Origin: Ignavibacteriota bacterium
GTDB lineage: Bacteria > Bacteroidota > Ignavibacteria > Tepidaquicellales > Tepidaquicellaceae
Length of the DNA stretch: 64,000 bases
Assembly: GCA_016218085.1 (NCBI GenBank)
Contig: JACREY010000020.1
Location: 186,001-250,000, forward strand
Direction of reading: 5' to 3'
Positions 26,419 to 34,848 of the stretch are shown in pieces. Below the pieces are notes generated by a model. It worked only from the letters and a program-made list of their open reading frames with translations, was not told the origin of the DNA and ran no database searches. The translations under genes and the position numbers were made by a program. Every line of letters starts with the position of its first letter. Positions within the stretch are counted from its first letter, which is position 1.

Positions 26419-27195
26419 TTGAATAATAAAGTTAAAATAAAAGAAGGAAATATTTCTTTCCAAAAAATTAATTCCGAAATATACAGGGAAAAAGAACTGC
26501 TCGTATTTCTTCATGACGGGCTCGGAAGCATCAGGCAGTGGGGAAGCTTTCCTGAAAAACTGAGCGGTGAATTAAAATTACCAGCCATTGTTTACAGCAG
26601 ATTAGGGCATAACGGTTCTGATGATGCTCCGTCAAAAAAAGATAAGGGATTCTTTAAACGCGAAGCTAATTGCCTTTATGAGATATTGAATAAACTGAAT
26701 TTCAGTAATAAGGTAATATTAATCGGTTCAAGCGACGGAGGAACGATTTCACTCCTGTTTGCGGCAACTTATCCCGAAAAAGTGAAAGCTGTTGTGACCC
26801 TCGCAGCCCACACATTTGTAGAGGATGTTACTGTCAATGGAATTATGGATTCTGTTGAAAAATTCAGAAATGGTAATTTCAGAAATGCTCTTGAAAAATA
26901 TCACGGGGAAAAAACAGAAAGCCTATTCGCAGGATGGTCCGGCCTTTGGATTTCGGCAAACTTCAGGGACTGGAATATCTTCAGTGACTTGAAAAGGATT
27001 GAATGCCCCGTCCTTTCTCTGCAAGGAAATATGGATGAATACGGAACAATCGAACAGCTTTATTCAATTAAAAATAATGTGAAATCCGAATGTGGGATTG
27101 AAATGATAAAAGATGCCGGTCATTTTCCCTATTTCGATAAAAGCAAAGAGGTTAATGGATTAATCAAAGAATTTCTTTCTGATAAACTCTCCTGA
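26419..27195 (+). CDS. Alpha/beta-fold hydrolase, second gene
   Basis: A 258-residue hydrolase starting with TTG immediately after the previous stop. HDGLGSIRQWG, nucleophile Ser105 in GSSDGG, an acidic residue in QGNMDEYG and His in DAGHFPYF mark the triad. It is distant from its neighbour in sequence, so not a simple tandem copy. Its last 36 bases overlap the 3' end of the convergent rdgB gene. Confidence 0.85.
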   Translation: MNNKVKIKEGNISFQKINSEIYREKELLVFLHDGLGSIRQWGSFPEKLSGELKLPAIVYSRLGHNGSDDAPSKKDKGFFKREANCLYEILNKLNFSNKVILIGSSDGGTISLLFAATYPEKVKAVVTLAAHTFVEDVTVNGIMDSVEKFRNGNFRNALEKYHGEKTESLFAGWSGLWISANFRDWNIFSDLKRIECPVLSLQGNMDEYGTIEQLYSIKNNVKSECGIEMIKDAGHFPYFDKSKEVNGLIKEFLSDKLS

Positions 27196-27756
27196 TTTTT
27201 TGAATGCTTTTCCCCTGTGCGATGTTGAATTCTTCTCTTCCTCCGACATCTCCGCATATGTCTTGTTAAATCCGTCAGGTATGAATAGAGGGTCATATCC
27301 GAATCCTTTTTCTCCTCGCTTTTTTATGTCGATTCTTCCTGTGCAGATGCCTTCGAAAAATTTATATCTCCCTTCGGATTCGTAAAAGCATACAACCGTT
27401 TTGAAATAAGCAGTTCTCTTTTCTTCGGGAATGTCTTTCATGCTGTTTAAAAGCTTAACGCAGTTATCATCATAGGTCGCATTCTCTCCTGCATATCTGG
27501 AAGAGTAAACTCCCGGCTCGCCGTCGAGTGCGTCAACAAACAATCCCGTGTCATCAGCAATGGCAGGCACTTTTGCAATTCTGTACATCTCCTCTGCTTT
27601 CTTCAGTGCATTTCCTTCCAGTGTGTCTTTGTCTTCCTCGACTTCTTCACTGATATTAAGGTCTGAAAGCGTTACCAGTTCAAACCTGCCGCTGCCGAGT
27701 ATTTCCCTGATCTCGTTTACTTTGTGTTTATTGTTTGTTGCAATTAAAATTTTCAT
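27160..27756 (-). CDS. rdgB: RdgB/HAM1-type XTP/dITP pyrophosphatase
   Basis: A 198-residue house-cleaning enzyme that hydrolyses non-canonical purine NTPs such as ITP and XTP. It starts MKILIATNNKHKVNEI (substrate-binding TNNxxK), with ADDTGLFVDALDGEPGVYSSRYAG, FGYDPLFIP and SHRGKAF. Usual length. It is last in a minus-strand run after the two ABC genes (9-base gap) and overlaps the convergent hydrolase by 36 bases. Confidence 0.95.
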   Translation of the reverse strand: MKILIATNNKHKVNEIREILGSGRFELVTLSDLNISEEVEEDKDTLEGNALKKAEEMYRIAKVPAIADDTGLFVDALDGEPGVYSSRYAGENATYDDNCVKLLNSMKDIPEEKRTAYFKTVVCFYESEGRYKFFEGICTGRIDIKKRGEKGFGYDPLFIPDGFNKTYAEMSEEEKNSTSHRGKAFKKSGEFIRKKFFD

Positions 27757-27765
27757 ATTTCTATG

Positions 27766-29562
27766 CTATGCGTTTTTAAATTCTTCTTTGTATTGAAGCT
27801 GGTACAGCTTATAATATAATCCCTGGTTTTCGAGAAGCTGCTGATGGGTACCCATTTCCTTTATTTCACCCTTGTGCAGGACAATAATTTTATCACAGCT
27901 CTGAATCGTGGAAAGCCTGTGCGCAATGATTATTGAAGTTCTGCCTTCGATTAGCTTTTTTATGGCTTCCTGTATCAGAAGTTCTGTTTCCGTATCTACG
28001 CTCGAAGTTGCTTCATCAAGGATCAGAATCTTCGGATTATAGGCAAGTGCGCGGGCAAATGAAATCAGCTGTTTCTGTCCGACCGATAATGTGCTTCCGC
28101 GTTCATTCACCTTGTGGCTGATTCCTTCAGGGAGGCTGTTAATGAAATCATCCAGTCCCGTATTCCGTACTGATTCATCTATGGTAGCATTGGAAATTAA
28201 ATCATTTCCAAGGTCAATGTTGGACTTTATGTCTCCCGAAAAAAGAAATACATCCTGCAGTACAATTGCAATATTGCTTCGCAAATCCTGCTGGTTGAAG
28301 TTCCTTATGTCTGTATTCTCTACGGTGATTGAACCTTTTGTTACATCATAAAACCTGCACAGCAGGTTGATGATTGTGCTTTTACCCGCTCCTGTTGCGC
28401 CGACAAATGCAATCCTTTCGCCTTCTTTTATGCAGAAGCTCACATTCTTAAGAACAAAATCCTCTTCGTTGTAAGCAAACCATACATTTTTAAAATCGAT
28501 ATTGCCCTTCACATCTTTCGCAGGTACGGGATACTCAGGGTCAACGACAGGGGATTTCCTGTCGAGAAGATCGAAAATTCTTTCGCTCGATGCCATTGCA
28601 GTCTGAAGAATATTGTACTTCTCGGATAAATCCCTGATTGGCCTGAAAAACATTTCAGTAAACTGAATGAACGAAATAATCACACCTACGGAAATGTAAC
28701 TGCTAAATACCTGCCCGCCGCCGTACCATATAATTAAACCTACGGCAACAGCACCGAGAAGTTCGACAACAGGAAAAAACACGGCATAATAGAAAATACT
28801 TTTCTTGTTTTCTTCCGTATGGTCGCGGTTTATTTTTTCGAATTCTTCTACCGTTTTTTTCTCTCTTACAAAAAGCTGAACAATTGAAATCCCAGTAATG
28901 TGTTCCTGTATGTATGAGTTCATCTTTGCCACCAGAATTCTTATCCTCGCATATGAGGATCTGACATTCTTTCTGAAAACCGATGTGGCATAAACCAATA
29001 TGGGAAGTACCGATAAAGTCACAAGGGAAAGTTTCCAGTCCAGAGTGAACATAAAGTATAAAATCCAGATTATCGTGAAAATATCTCCGAAAGCAGTCAC
29101 AAGTCCCGACGAAAATACTTCGTATAGAACTTCTATATCATTTGTAACTCTTGTTACAAGACGCCCGATAGGATTATTATCGAAAAATTTCAGGTTCAGG
29201 TTTATTGTATGCTCAAAAACTTTTTTTCTTAAGTCGTAGATAATTTTCTGACCTATCCAGCTTGTAAGGTATGCCATTATATACTGAATCGCACCCTGAA
29301 GAACAAGCGTGCCTAACAGGATAATTATTATTATCTGAAGCCCCGGCAAATCCTTGTTGGCTATTTTATCATCTATTGCAATCGGTGTAAGCCTTGGCCT
29401 GACTGCTGCAAGCGCGGAAATCGTTATGGTCAGTATTGTCGCAAATGCAATCTGCAGTTTGTAAGGTTTGAAATAAGACAGGAGCCTCCTGAAAAGCTGT
29501 GAATCTAATGCTTTTCCTAATGCCTCTTCTTCTTTTTTATATTTTATTTTATGTACAGACAA
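27766..29562 (-). CDS. ABC exporter half-transporter, consensus-ATPase subunit
   Basis: A 598-residue fusion of six-helix permease and ATPase. Walker A is GATGAGKST, Walker B ILILDEATSSVD keeps the catalytic Glu, and the H-loop is IIIAHRLST. The signature is LSVGQ rather than LSGGQ. With its partner 4 bases upstream this is the pattern of a heterodimeric exporter with one degenerate site (TM287/288 or BmrCD type). The substrate could be lipid or drug; not readable. Confidence 0.93.
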   Translation of the reverse strand: MSVHKIKYKKEEEALGKALDSQLFRRLLSYFKPYKLQIAFATILTITISALAAVRPRLTPIAIDDKIANKDLPGLQIIIIILLGTLVLQGAIQYIMAYLTSWIGQKIIYDLRKKVFEHTINLNLKFFDNNPIGRLVTRVTNDIEVLYEVFSSGLVTAFGDIFTIIWILYFMFTLDWKLSLVTLSVLPILVYATSVFRKNVRSSYARIRILVAKMNSYIQEHITGISIVQLFVREKKTVEEFEKINRDHTEENKKSIFYYAVFFPVVELLGAVAVGLIIWYGGGQVFSSYISVGVIISFIQFTEMFFRPIRDLSEKYNILQTAMASSERIFDLLDRKSPVVDPEYPVPAKDVKGNIDFKNVWFAYNEEDFVLKNVSFCIKEGERIAFVGATGAGKSTIINLLCRFYDVTKGSITVENTDIRNFNQQDLRSNIAIVLQDVFLFSGDIKSNIDLGNDLISNATIDESVRNTGLDDFINSLPEGISHKVNERGSTLSVGQKQLISFARALAYNPKILILDEATSSVDTETELLIQEAIKKLIEGRTSIIIAHRLSTIQSCDKIIVLHKGEIKEMGTHQQLLENQGLYYKLYQLQYKEEFKNA

Positions 29563-29566
29563 AATT

Positions 29567-31315
29567 TTAAATTTCCTTTATTTCTTCTTCGAGCAACTGT
29601 TTCATGTAAATATTGTAATATATGCCTTCAAGTTTAATTAAATCATTGTGCGCTCCCTGTTCCTTAATAATTCCTCCGTCCAGTACTATAATATTATCTG
29701 CATTCTGAAGCGTCGATATTCTGTGTGAAATGATTATGCTTGTCCTGCCCTTCATCACCTCCTTCAGCTCCTTAAGAATCTCGGCTTCTGTACTCGTGTC
29801 TACTGCGGAAAGGGAATCGTCCAGTATCAGAATTTTCGGTTCCTTGTATATTGCCCTTGCAATGGATGTTCTCTGCTTCTGCCCCCCTGACAGGGTGATT
29901 CCTCTTTCTCCCAGAATAGTCCTGAATTTCTCGGGGAATAAATTCACATCCTTGTACAAGCCTGCCTTTTTCGAAACATCTGTAATTCTCTCCTCGCTTA
30001 TCTCACCAGTGTATGCAATGTTGTTTGCTATTGTATCGGAAAATAAAAATGACTCCTGAGGTACTATTCCGATTGACTTTCTAAGCTCGTTTAATGAGAT
30101 TTTTCTTATGTCTGCTCCGTCAATCAGTATTTCCCCTTCAGTTACATCGAATACCCTCGGTATCAGATTTATCAGCGTGCTTTTTCCCGAGCCTGTATAT
30201 CCTATTATTCCGAGAGTCGAACCTGCCGGGATTTTTAGGTCAACCTTTCTTAATATATCAATTTCCGTTTTTGGATACCTGAATGAAACTTTCCTTAATT
30301 CAATCTCTCCTCTTATGGATTCTGCAGTTAAATTAATGCCGGATTTTCCTGCGTCTTTTATTCCCGGCTCTGTGGTCATTATAGTGCTAATCCTTTTCAT
30401 TGCAGGTGCTGCCCTTTGTACCAAGCTTATCACCCATCCGAAAGCTATCATCGGAAATGTCAACTGGCCCAAATATACAACGAACTCTGCTATGTTGCCT
30501 ACGGTGAAAGTCCCGTTGATAACCTTCATACCTCCGAAATATATTACTATGATAATTGATAGTCCTGTTAACAGAAACATCATCGGAAATGAATATGCCT
30601 GCATTCTTGCAAGAGCGAGATTTTTCTTCTGGTAATCGGCAGAGATTTTATTGAACTGCTCAATTTCGAATTTTTCCCTTACGTATGATTTTATTACCCT
30701 GATACCGGCAAAATTTTCCTGTACCTTTGTAGTCATTGCCGAAAATGCTTCCTGCACTTTCATTGACCTGCCGTATGTTCTCTTCATTACACTATATACA
30801 AGGTATGAAATGAACGGTAATGGCACCAGTGCTATGACTGCTATTTCGGCATTTATACTGAAAAGGATTATGAGAGTAATAATCGTTCTCAAAACAGTTT
30901 GAACTGAATACATTATTCCGGGACCCAGAAAATTCCTGACATTGTTGATATCGTTTGTTGCATGTGCCATCAGGTCTCCGGTCGTCTTTTCATTGTAAAA
31001 ATTCTTAGGGAGCTTCTGAAGGTGAGCAAAGAAATCATTTCTCAGGTCATTTTCAATTTCCCTCGAAGCTACTATGATTGTCCTTCTTGTCAGGAAAAGA
31101 AAAAATCCTCCGGTGAGTATTATCCCTACACTCAGGAGTGCGTATTTAAAAAGCAGCTCTTCATTTGCCTTGCTTATCAAGTCATCTATCGCATTACCGA
31201 TTACAAGCGGATACAAGCTTTGCAGGAATATACTGACACTAACAAACAAAAAACCGAGAAAAATTTTCGATTTGTATTTTTTCAGATAGGGGAATAATGG
31301 AATTAAATCTCTCAT
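29567..31315 (-). CDS. ABC exporter half-transporter, degenerate-site subunit
   Basis: A 582-residue permease-ATPase fusion. Walker A is GYTGSGKST and the signature is canonical LSGGQKQR. Walker B reads ILILDDSLSAVD, with Asp in place of the catalytic Glu. The degenerate ATP site is thus formed by this Walker B and the partner LSVGQ, as in asymmetric heterodimers. First gene of the operon with the second half-transporter and rdgB. Confidence 0.93.
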   Translation of the reverse strand: MRDLIPLFPYLKKYKSKIFLGFLFVSVSIFLQSLYPLVIGNAIDDLISKANEELLFKYALLSVGIILTGGFFLFLTRRTIIVASREIENDLRNDFFAHLQKLPKNFYNEKTTGDLMAHATNDINNVRNFLGPGIMYSVQTVLRTIITLIILFSINAEIAVIALVPLPFISYLVYSVMKRTYGRSMKVQEAFSAMTTKVQENFAGIRVIKSYVREKFEIEQFNKISADYQKKNLALARMQAYSFPMMFLLTGLSIIIVIYFGGMKVINGTFTVGNIAEFVVYLGQLTFPMIAFGWVISLVQRAAPAMKRISTIMTTEPGIKDAGKSGINLTAESIRGEIELRKVSFRYPKTEIDILRKVDLKIPAGSTLGIIGYTGSGKSTLINLIPRVFDVTEGEILIDGADIRKISLNELRKSIGIVPQESFLFSDTIANNIAYTGEISEERITDVSKKAGLYKDVNLFPEKFRTILGERGITLSGGQKQRTSIARAIYKEPKILILDDSLSAVDTSTEAEILKELKEVMKGRTSIIISHRISTLQNADNIIVLDGGIIKEQGAHNDLIKLEGIYYNIYMKQLLEEEIKEI

Positions 31316-31400
31316 TTAATTTCTAATAAAATCATTTCATTGTATTATGCAATTTCTATTATTTAAAACTATAAAAAAACATAAAAAGTTTGCATAAAAA

Positions 31401-31433
31401 AAAGAGACTCCGCCCCCCATGAGTCTCTTTTTT
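31401..31433. terminator. Bidirectional-type terminator before the barrel gene cluster
   Basis: Arms AAAGAGACTC (31401-31410) and GAGTCTCTTT (31421-31430) with a C-rich 10-base loop. T follows on the plus strand and A precedes, so it can work both ways. It lies downstream of the minus-strand gene 31454-32293. The same GAGACTC stem recurs at 32559-32590. Confidence 0.75.
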
Positions 31434-31453
31434 GCCGCGAGTTTTCCGGTCTT

Positions 31454-32293
31454 TTACATTCTTCCCATATAAAATGTTATTCCTGCAAATAATTGCATAA
31501 ACCCGATAATTCTTTTAGTCTTAAGCAGGGGATTGAGTGCTGTATTGCTGTCATCCAGAAGCGATATATATCCGGCCTGGTCAGTCATTTCGGAAGATTT
31601 TGAAAATATATTAGGCAGTGTGAATTTTGTTCCGACGTGAAAACCTACCCAGTCTTCGAATCTGTATGAGTATGACGAATTTAATCCAACTCCGAATCTC
31701 AGAGATGGATTTATTGTCACATAAGATTCATTTGAATTCTGAATTGTTTCGTGCGCTCTTCCTGTGATTAATGTTGCCATTAAATCCAGTCCGAAATTAA
31801 ATGCTGATTTATTGTCCCTGTCTGTAAATACCGAGCATTCCAGGCCAAAACCCATACCCGGCATGTTCAGCCTTAATGAAGAAACTCCTGCTGTATCTCT
31901 GGGGTAATACGGAGTGTTGATGTTTGGGAAAGTTTTATTCGGCCATCCCATATCAACAGGCCCAACACTGTATGCCCTGCTGTCGCTGTTTGAGAAATGT
32001 GAATAACTCAGCTCCATTTTAATTTTAAGCTGTAACATTCTTGACGCAAAAACCCCCAGTTTGATATTTGCGTTCGTACCGAAACCCGAACCCATAGCAT
32101 AATCCGAAAGACTCCAGAAACTTCTTAAATCCCCGGAACCTTTTAAATCAAACAACGAATAATTATAACCACCGCTTACATTAATCTCTATGAAAGGTTT
32201 GGCTTTCTTCTGAGGGCTCAGTTCCTGTGAAAATATTTGTCCTGCAGGAATAATAAAGCATAGCAGTAAAATAAGAGTTGAAGAATTTTTCAT
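31454..32293 (-). CDS. Outer-membrane beta-barrel protein, paralog 1
   Basis: A 279-residue exported protein (signal peptide about 1-22, FSQ). Alternating strands such as SFGLDLMATLITGRA and VGFHVGTKFTLPN and a C-terminal FAGITFYMGRM suggest a porin-like small barrel. It is a paralog of 32610-33440: both share KAKPFIEINVSGG-like starts, GSGFGTNINxK, LRLNMPxMxFGLE and FGVGxNxSYSYxF. Function unknown. Confidence 0.75.
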   Translation of the reverse strand: MKNSSTLILLLCFIIPAGQIFSQELSPQKKAKPFIEINVSGGYNYSLFDLKGSGDLRSFWSLSDYAMGSGFGTNANIKLGVFASRMLQLKIKMELSYSHFSNSDSRAYSVGPVDMGWPNKTFPNINTPYYPRDTAGVSSLRLNMPGMGFGLECSVFTDRDNKSAFNFGLDLMATLITGRAHETIQNSNESYVTINPSLRFGVGLNSSYSYRFEDWVGFHVGTKFTLPNIFSKSSEMTDQAGYISLLDDSNTALNPLLKTKRIIGFMQLFAGITFYMGRM

Positions 32294-32609
32294 AAGCGTA
32301 TTTTTTTAATTTAGGGAAATTATAAAGTAAAAATTAAGATATTCCAAACGAATTTTGGGGGGATAGCGTATTTTAAAAATGATACGCCCGAATATATTGT
32401 GCAAACTTTTCCCCCGTCAGTGTTAAATCAAAAAACATTATTTGTAGGAAAACAGCAATTTTTATGCAAAATAAAAAATGCTGTTTTTGAAATAATTAAG
32501 GAATTATATGAATTTTTTGTAACAAAATGAGAATGGAGGGAAAATAAATGAGACAAAAAAAAAGAGACTCAAATATTTGAGTCTCTTTTTAATTAATCCC
32601 GTTTTTATC
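32294..32609. other. Spacer between two barrel paralogs
   Basis: A 316-base gap without a gene. A weak inverted repeat GCGTA/TACGC lies near 32366-32386. The palindromic terminator at 32559-32590 closes the upstream barrel gene. The rest is AT-rich and should hold the promoter of the 31454-32293 gene. Confidence 0.5.
32559..32590. terminator. Perfect 32-bp palindromic terminator
   Basis: The sequence from 32559 to 32590 is its own reverse complement (AAAAAGAGACTCAAAT and its mirror). It gives a long stem with A and T flanks and works in either direction. It lies just after the stop of the minus-strand barrel gene 32610-33440. Its stem reuses GAGACTC from 31401. Confidence 0.8.
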
Positions 32610-33440
32610 TTATTTTTTGCCTATGTAAAATGACATTCCCCCGAAGAAGTTCAAATATGCCATAGTTCTGTTTGAACTCAGAAGAGGATTTAAAACTGAA
32701 TGCTCTTTATCCAGAAGATATATATATCCTGGCTCGTCAGTAATTTCAGATGATTTTCCAAAAAGATTTGGCATTGTGAATCTGGTTCCAACGTGAAAAC
32801 CGACATAATTATCAAATTTATATGAATAAGAAATATTAACACCAAATCCAAATCTTAATGATGATTTTATAGTGTTGAATGTTTCACCACTAAAGCCAAC
32901 TATTTCGTATGCCCTGCCAGTTATTATATGAGTGGAAAAATCACCTCCAAAATTGAATGATGATGTATTTTTCCTGTCAGTATATATTCCGTATTCAAGA
33001 CCAAATGACATATTTGGCATATTAAGTCTTAGGTAAGAAGTACCGGTGGTTTTAACAGGGTTATATGGAACCGTCCCTCCTGCTATATTGCTGGGCCAAC
33101 CATAATTAACAACACCTACCGAATATGCGGCATTTTCCTCTTTTGAAAAATGAGTGTAGCCCAGTAGCAGATAAATCCTTAGCTGAGTCATTTTAGTCGT
33201 ATAAACACTCATTTTTGTATTTATTGTCGTGCCGAATCCGCTGCTCATTCCGTAATTATAGAAATTCCAAAATCCCATTAGGTCCTGACTTCCCGCTAGG
33301 TCCATTACAGGCAGGCAAAATCCGCCGCTTACATCAATTTCAAAATAGTTTTTTGTTTTCTTAGGAGTGATTAAGTCCTGCGAATCTGCTGACTGAACCG
33401 CAAAAAACAAAACCAGTAAGAGTGTAATGATTTTTTTCAT
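32610..33440 (-). CDS. Outer-membrane beta-barrel protein, paralog 2
   Basis: A 276-residue exported protein (signal peptide ending SADSQ). It is similar along its full length to the 279-residue paralog downstream: ITPKKTKNYFEIDVSGGF, SSGFGTTINTKMS, YLRLNMPNMSFGLEYG, VGFHVGTRFTMPN and final FFGGMSFYIGKK. It is probably a tandem duplication with each copy keeping its own terminator. Function unknown. Confidence 0.75.
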   Translation of the reverse strand: MKKIITLLLVLFFAVQSADSQDLITPKKTKNYFEIDVSGGFCLPVMDLAGSQDLMGFWNFYNYGMSSGFGTTINTKMSVYTTKMTQLRIYLLLGYTHFSKEENAAYSVGVVNYGWPSNIAGGTVPYNPVKTTGTSYLRLNMPNMSFGLEYGIYTDRKNTSSFNFGGDFSTHIITGRAYEIVGFSGETFNTIKSSLRFGFGVNISYSYKFDNYVGFHVGTRFTMPNLFGKSSEITDEPGYIYLLDKEHSVLNPLLSSNRTMAYLNFFGGMSFYIGKK

Positions 33441-33464
33441 GTTGAAAATTTTTAAATTTATAAA

Positions 33465-34763
33465 TTATTTTAATAATACCATTTTCTTTGTTATTGCTTT
33501 TGTGTTACCCGTCTTAATGTCTTTTATAATCAGTCTGTAAAAGTATATACCTGATGGATAACTGCTTCCCGAGAATCTTACTTTGTATTCTCCCGGAGGC
33601 TTTATTCCCTTGTAAATCGTTTCTGTTTCTCTTCCCAGTAAATTATATACCTCAATTTCTACCCGGCTGATATCCGAAATTACGTATTCAATTGTAGTAT
33701 TCGGATTAAATGGATTCGGATAGTTTTGCTTAAGACTGAATTTATTTACAGAAGAAATGTTTTCCCCAATATTAATCAGGGCTGAATTAAATTTTACAAA
33801 AACACCGAACATTCCGACACCAACCCCGAATTTATTGTTTATGAAAGTGACATCAAAAACCCGTGCCGTATCCGGAGTGTCGACTTCGTTCCAGGATGAA
33901 CCTGAATCAAGAGTCATGAAAAATTTCGGCAGGTCTCCCATCGCAGCCCATCCTTCGCTTTCCGTTCTGAATGATAAAGCCCTGGGAACTCCGAATATTT
34001 CCATGTTTTTGTAATCCCAGTTAACTCCTCCGTTAGTTGTTTTCAGAATGCTTGCACCGTATTCGTAGTCCCCTCCGATTGCTACCGCATGCAGACTGTC
34101 GTAAAACTTTGCATCTGTAATCGGTTCGGGTGCAACAATTTTTGCATCCCAGAAATTACCGTTGTTCGTCGTTATCCAGACCACACCCGCTATATCCATT
34201 ACACCGCCGAATGCGAAACCATAATTGCGTGAGTAAAATCTGAATTTTGATACAGGGAAAAGTGACGCAACATTAGTTGTGTCTATACCGCACTTGTACC
34301 AGTTGATTCCTGCATTCGTTGTCTTTAAAAGCGTTGCAGGACCACCTCCCATAAAGCCGGTGAGTGAATCCATAAAATAAATAGTCCTGATATAAGTGTC
34401 CGGAACGTGATACCTCGAAGTATCCCACGTATTTCCTCCGTTAGTAGTTTTTAAAATATATGTACCGTAAAAGTCAGGATTCAGTCCCCATCCTATTGCC
34501 CAGCCGAGTCTCTTATTCAGAAAAAAAACATTGGTCATGTATTCTCTGATTTTGGAATTCTGTATAGTCCAGCTTGCTCCGCCGTTTGAAGTATAGATTA
34601 TCGTTCCCGAATCACCTACTGCCCAGCCGTTTAATGTATCGACAAAACTGCATTTTGTAAGATTCTGATTTGATATTTTCCCCTTGTTCAGCCAGAATTG
34701 CTGTGATAGTGCATCCATCGAGGAAGCTAAAAACAATATTATGATTATTTGAAAAACTTTCAT
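33465..34763 (-). CDS. T9SS-secreted YCF48-like propeller protein
   Basis: A 432-residue exported protein (signal peptide ending ALSQ). Blades carry the YCF48/Asp-box pattern (LNGWAVGDSGTIIYTSNGG, ILKTTNGGNTWDTSRY). The last 90 residues are a type A T9SS sorting domain: NYPNPFNPNTTIEY, VEIEVYNLLGRE, PSGIYFYRL and ITKKMVLLK. It should cross the outer membrane by type IX secretion and stay at the surface. Its propeller is closely related to the N-terminal half of the 44581-46482 protein. Confidence 0.85.
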   Translation of the reverse strand: MKVFQIIIILFLASSMDALSQQFWLNKGKISNQNLTKCSFVDTLNGWAVGDSGTIIYTSNGGASWTIQNSKIREYMTNVFFLNKRLGWAIGWGLNPDFYGTYILKTTNGGNTWDTSRYHVPDTYIRTIYFMDSLTGFMGGGPATLLKTTNAGINWYKCGIDTTNVASLFPVSKFRFYSRNYGFAFGGVMDIAGVVWITTNNGNFWDAKIVAPEPITDAKFYDSLHAVAIGGDYEYGASILKTTNGGVNWDYKNMEIFGVPRALSFRTESEGWAAMGDLPKFFMTLDSGSSWNEVDTPDTARVFDVTFINNKFGVGVGMFGVFVKFNSALINIGENISSVNKFSLKQNYPNPFNPNTTIEYVISDISRVEIEVYNLLGRETETIYKGIKPPGEYKVRFSGSSYPSGIYFYRLIIKDIKTGNTKAITKKMVLLK

Positions 34764-34848
34764 TCTTCTATTTTATAAAAGATAATATAAATTTATTTGA
34801 AAAATAATTGAAATAAAATCTTATTTTCAGTCTTAATTTATATCGCGC

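Noticed and set aside
27160-27195. Frameshift at the overlap of rdgB and the hydrolase
   Set aside because: Both proteins have complete conserved C-termini, so this is a true convergent 3' overlap.
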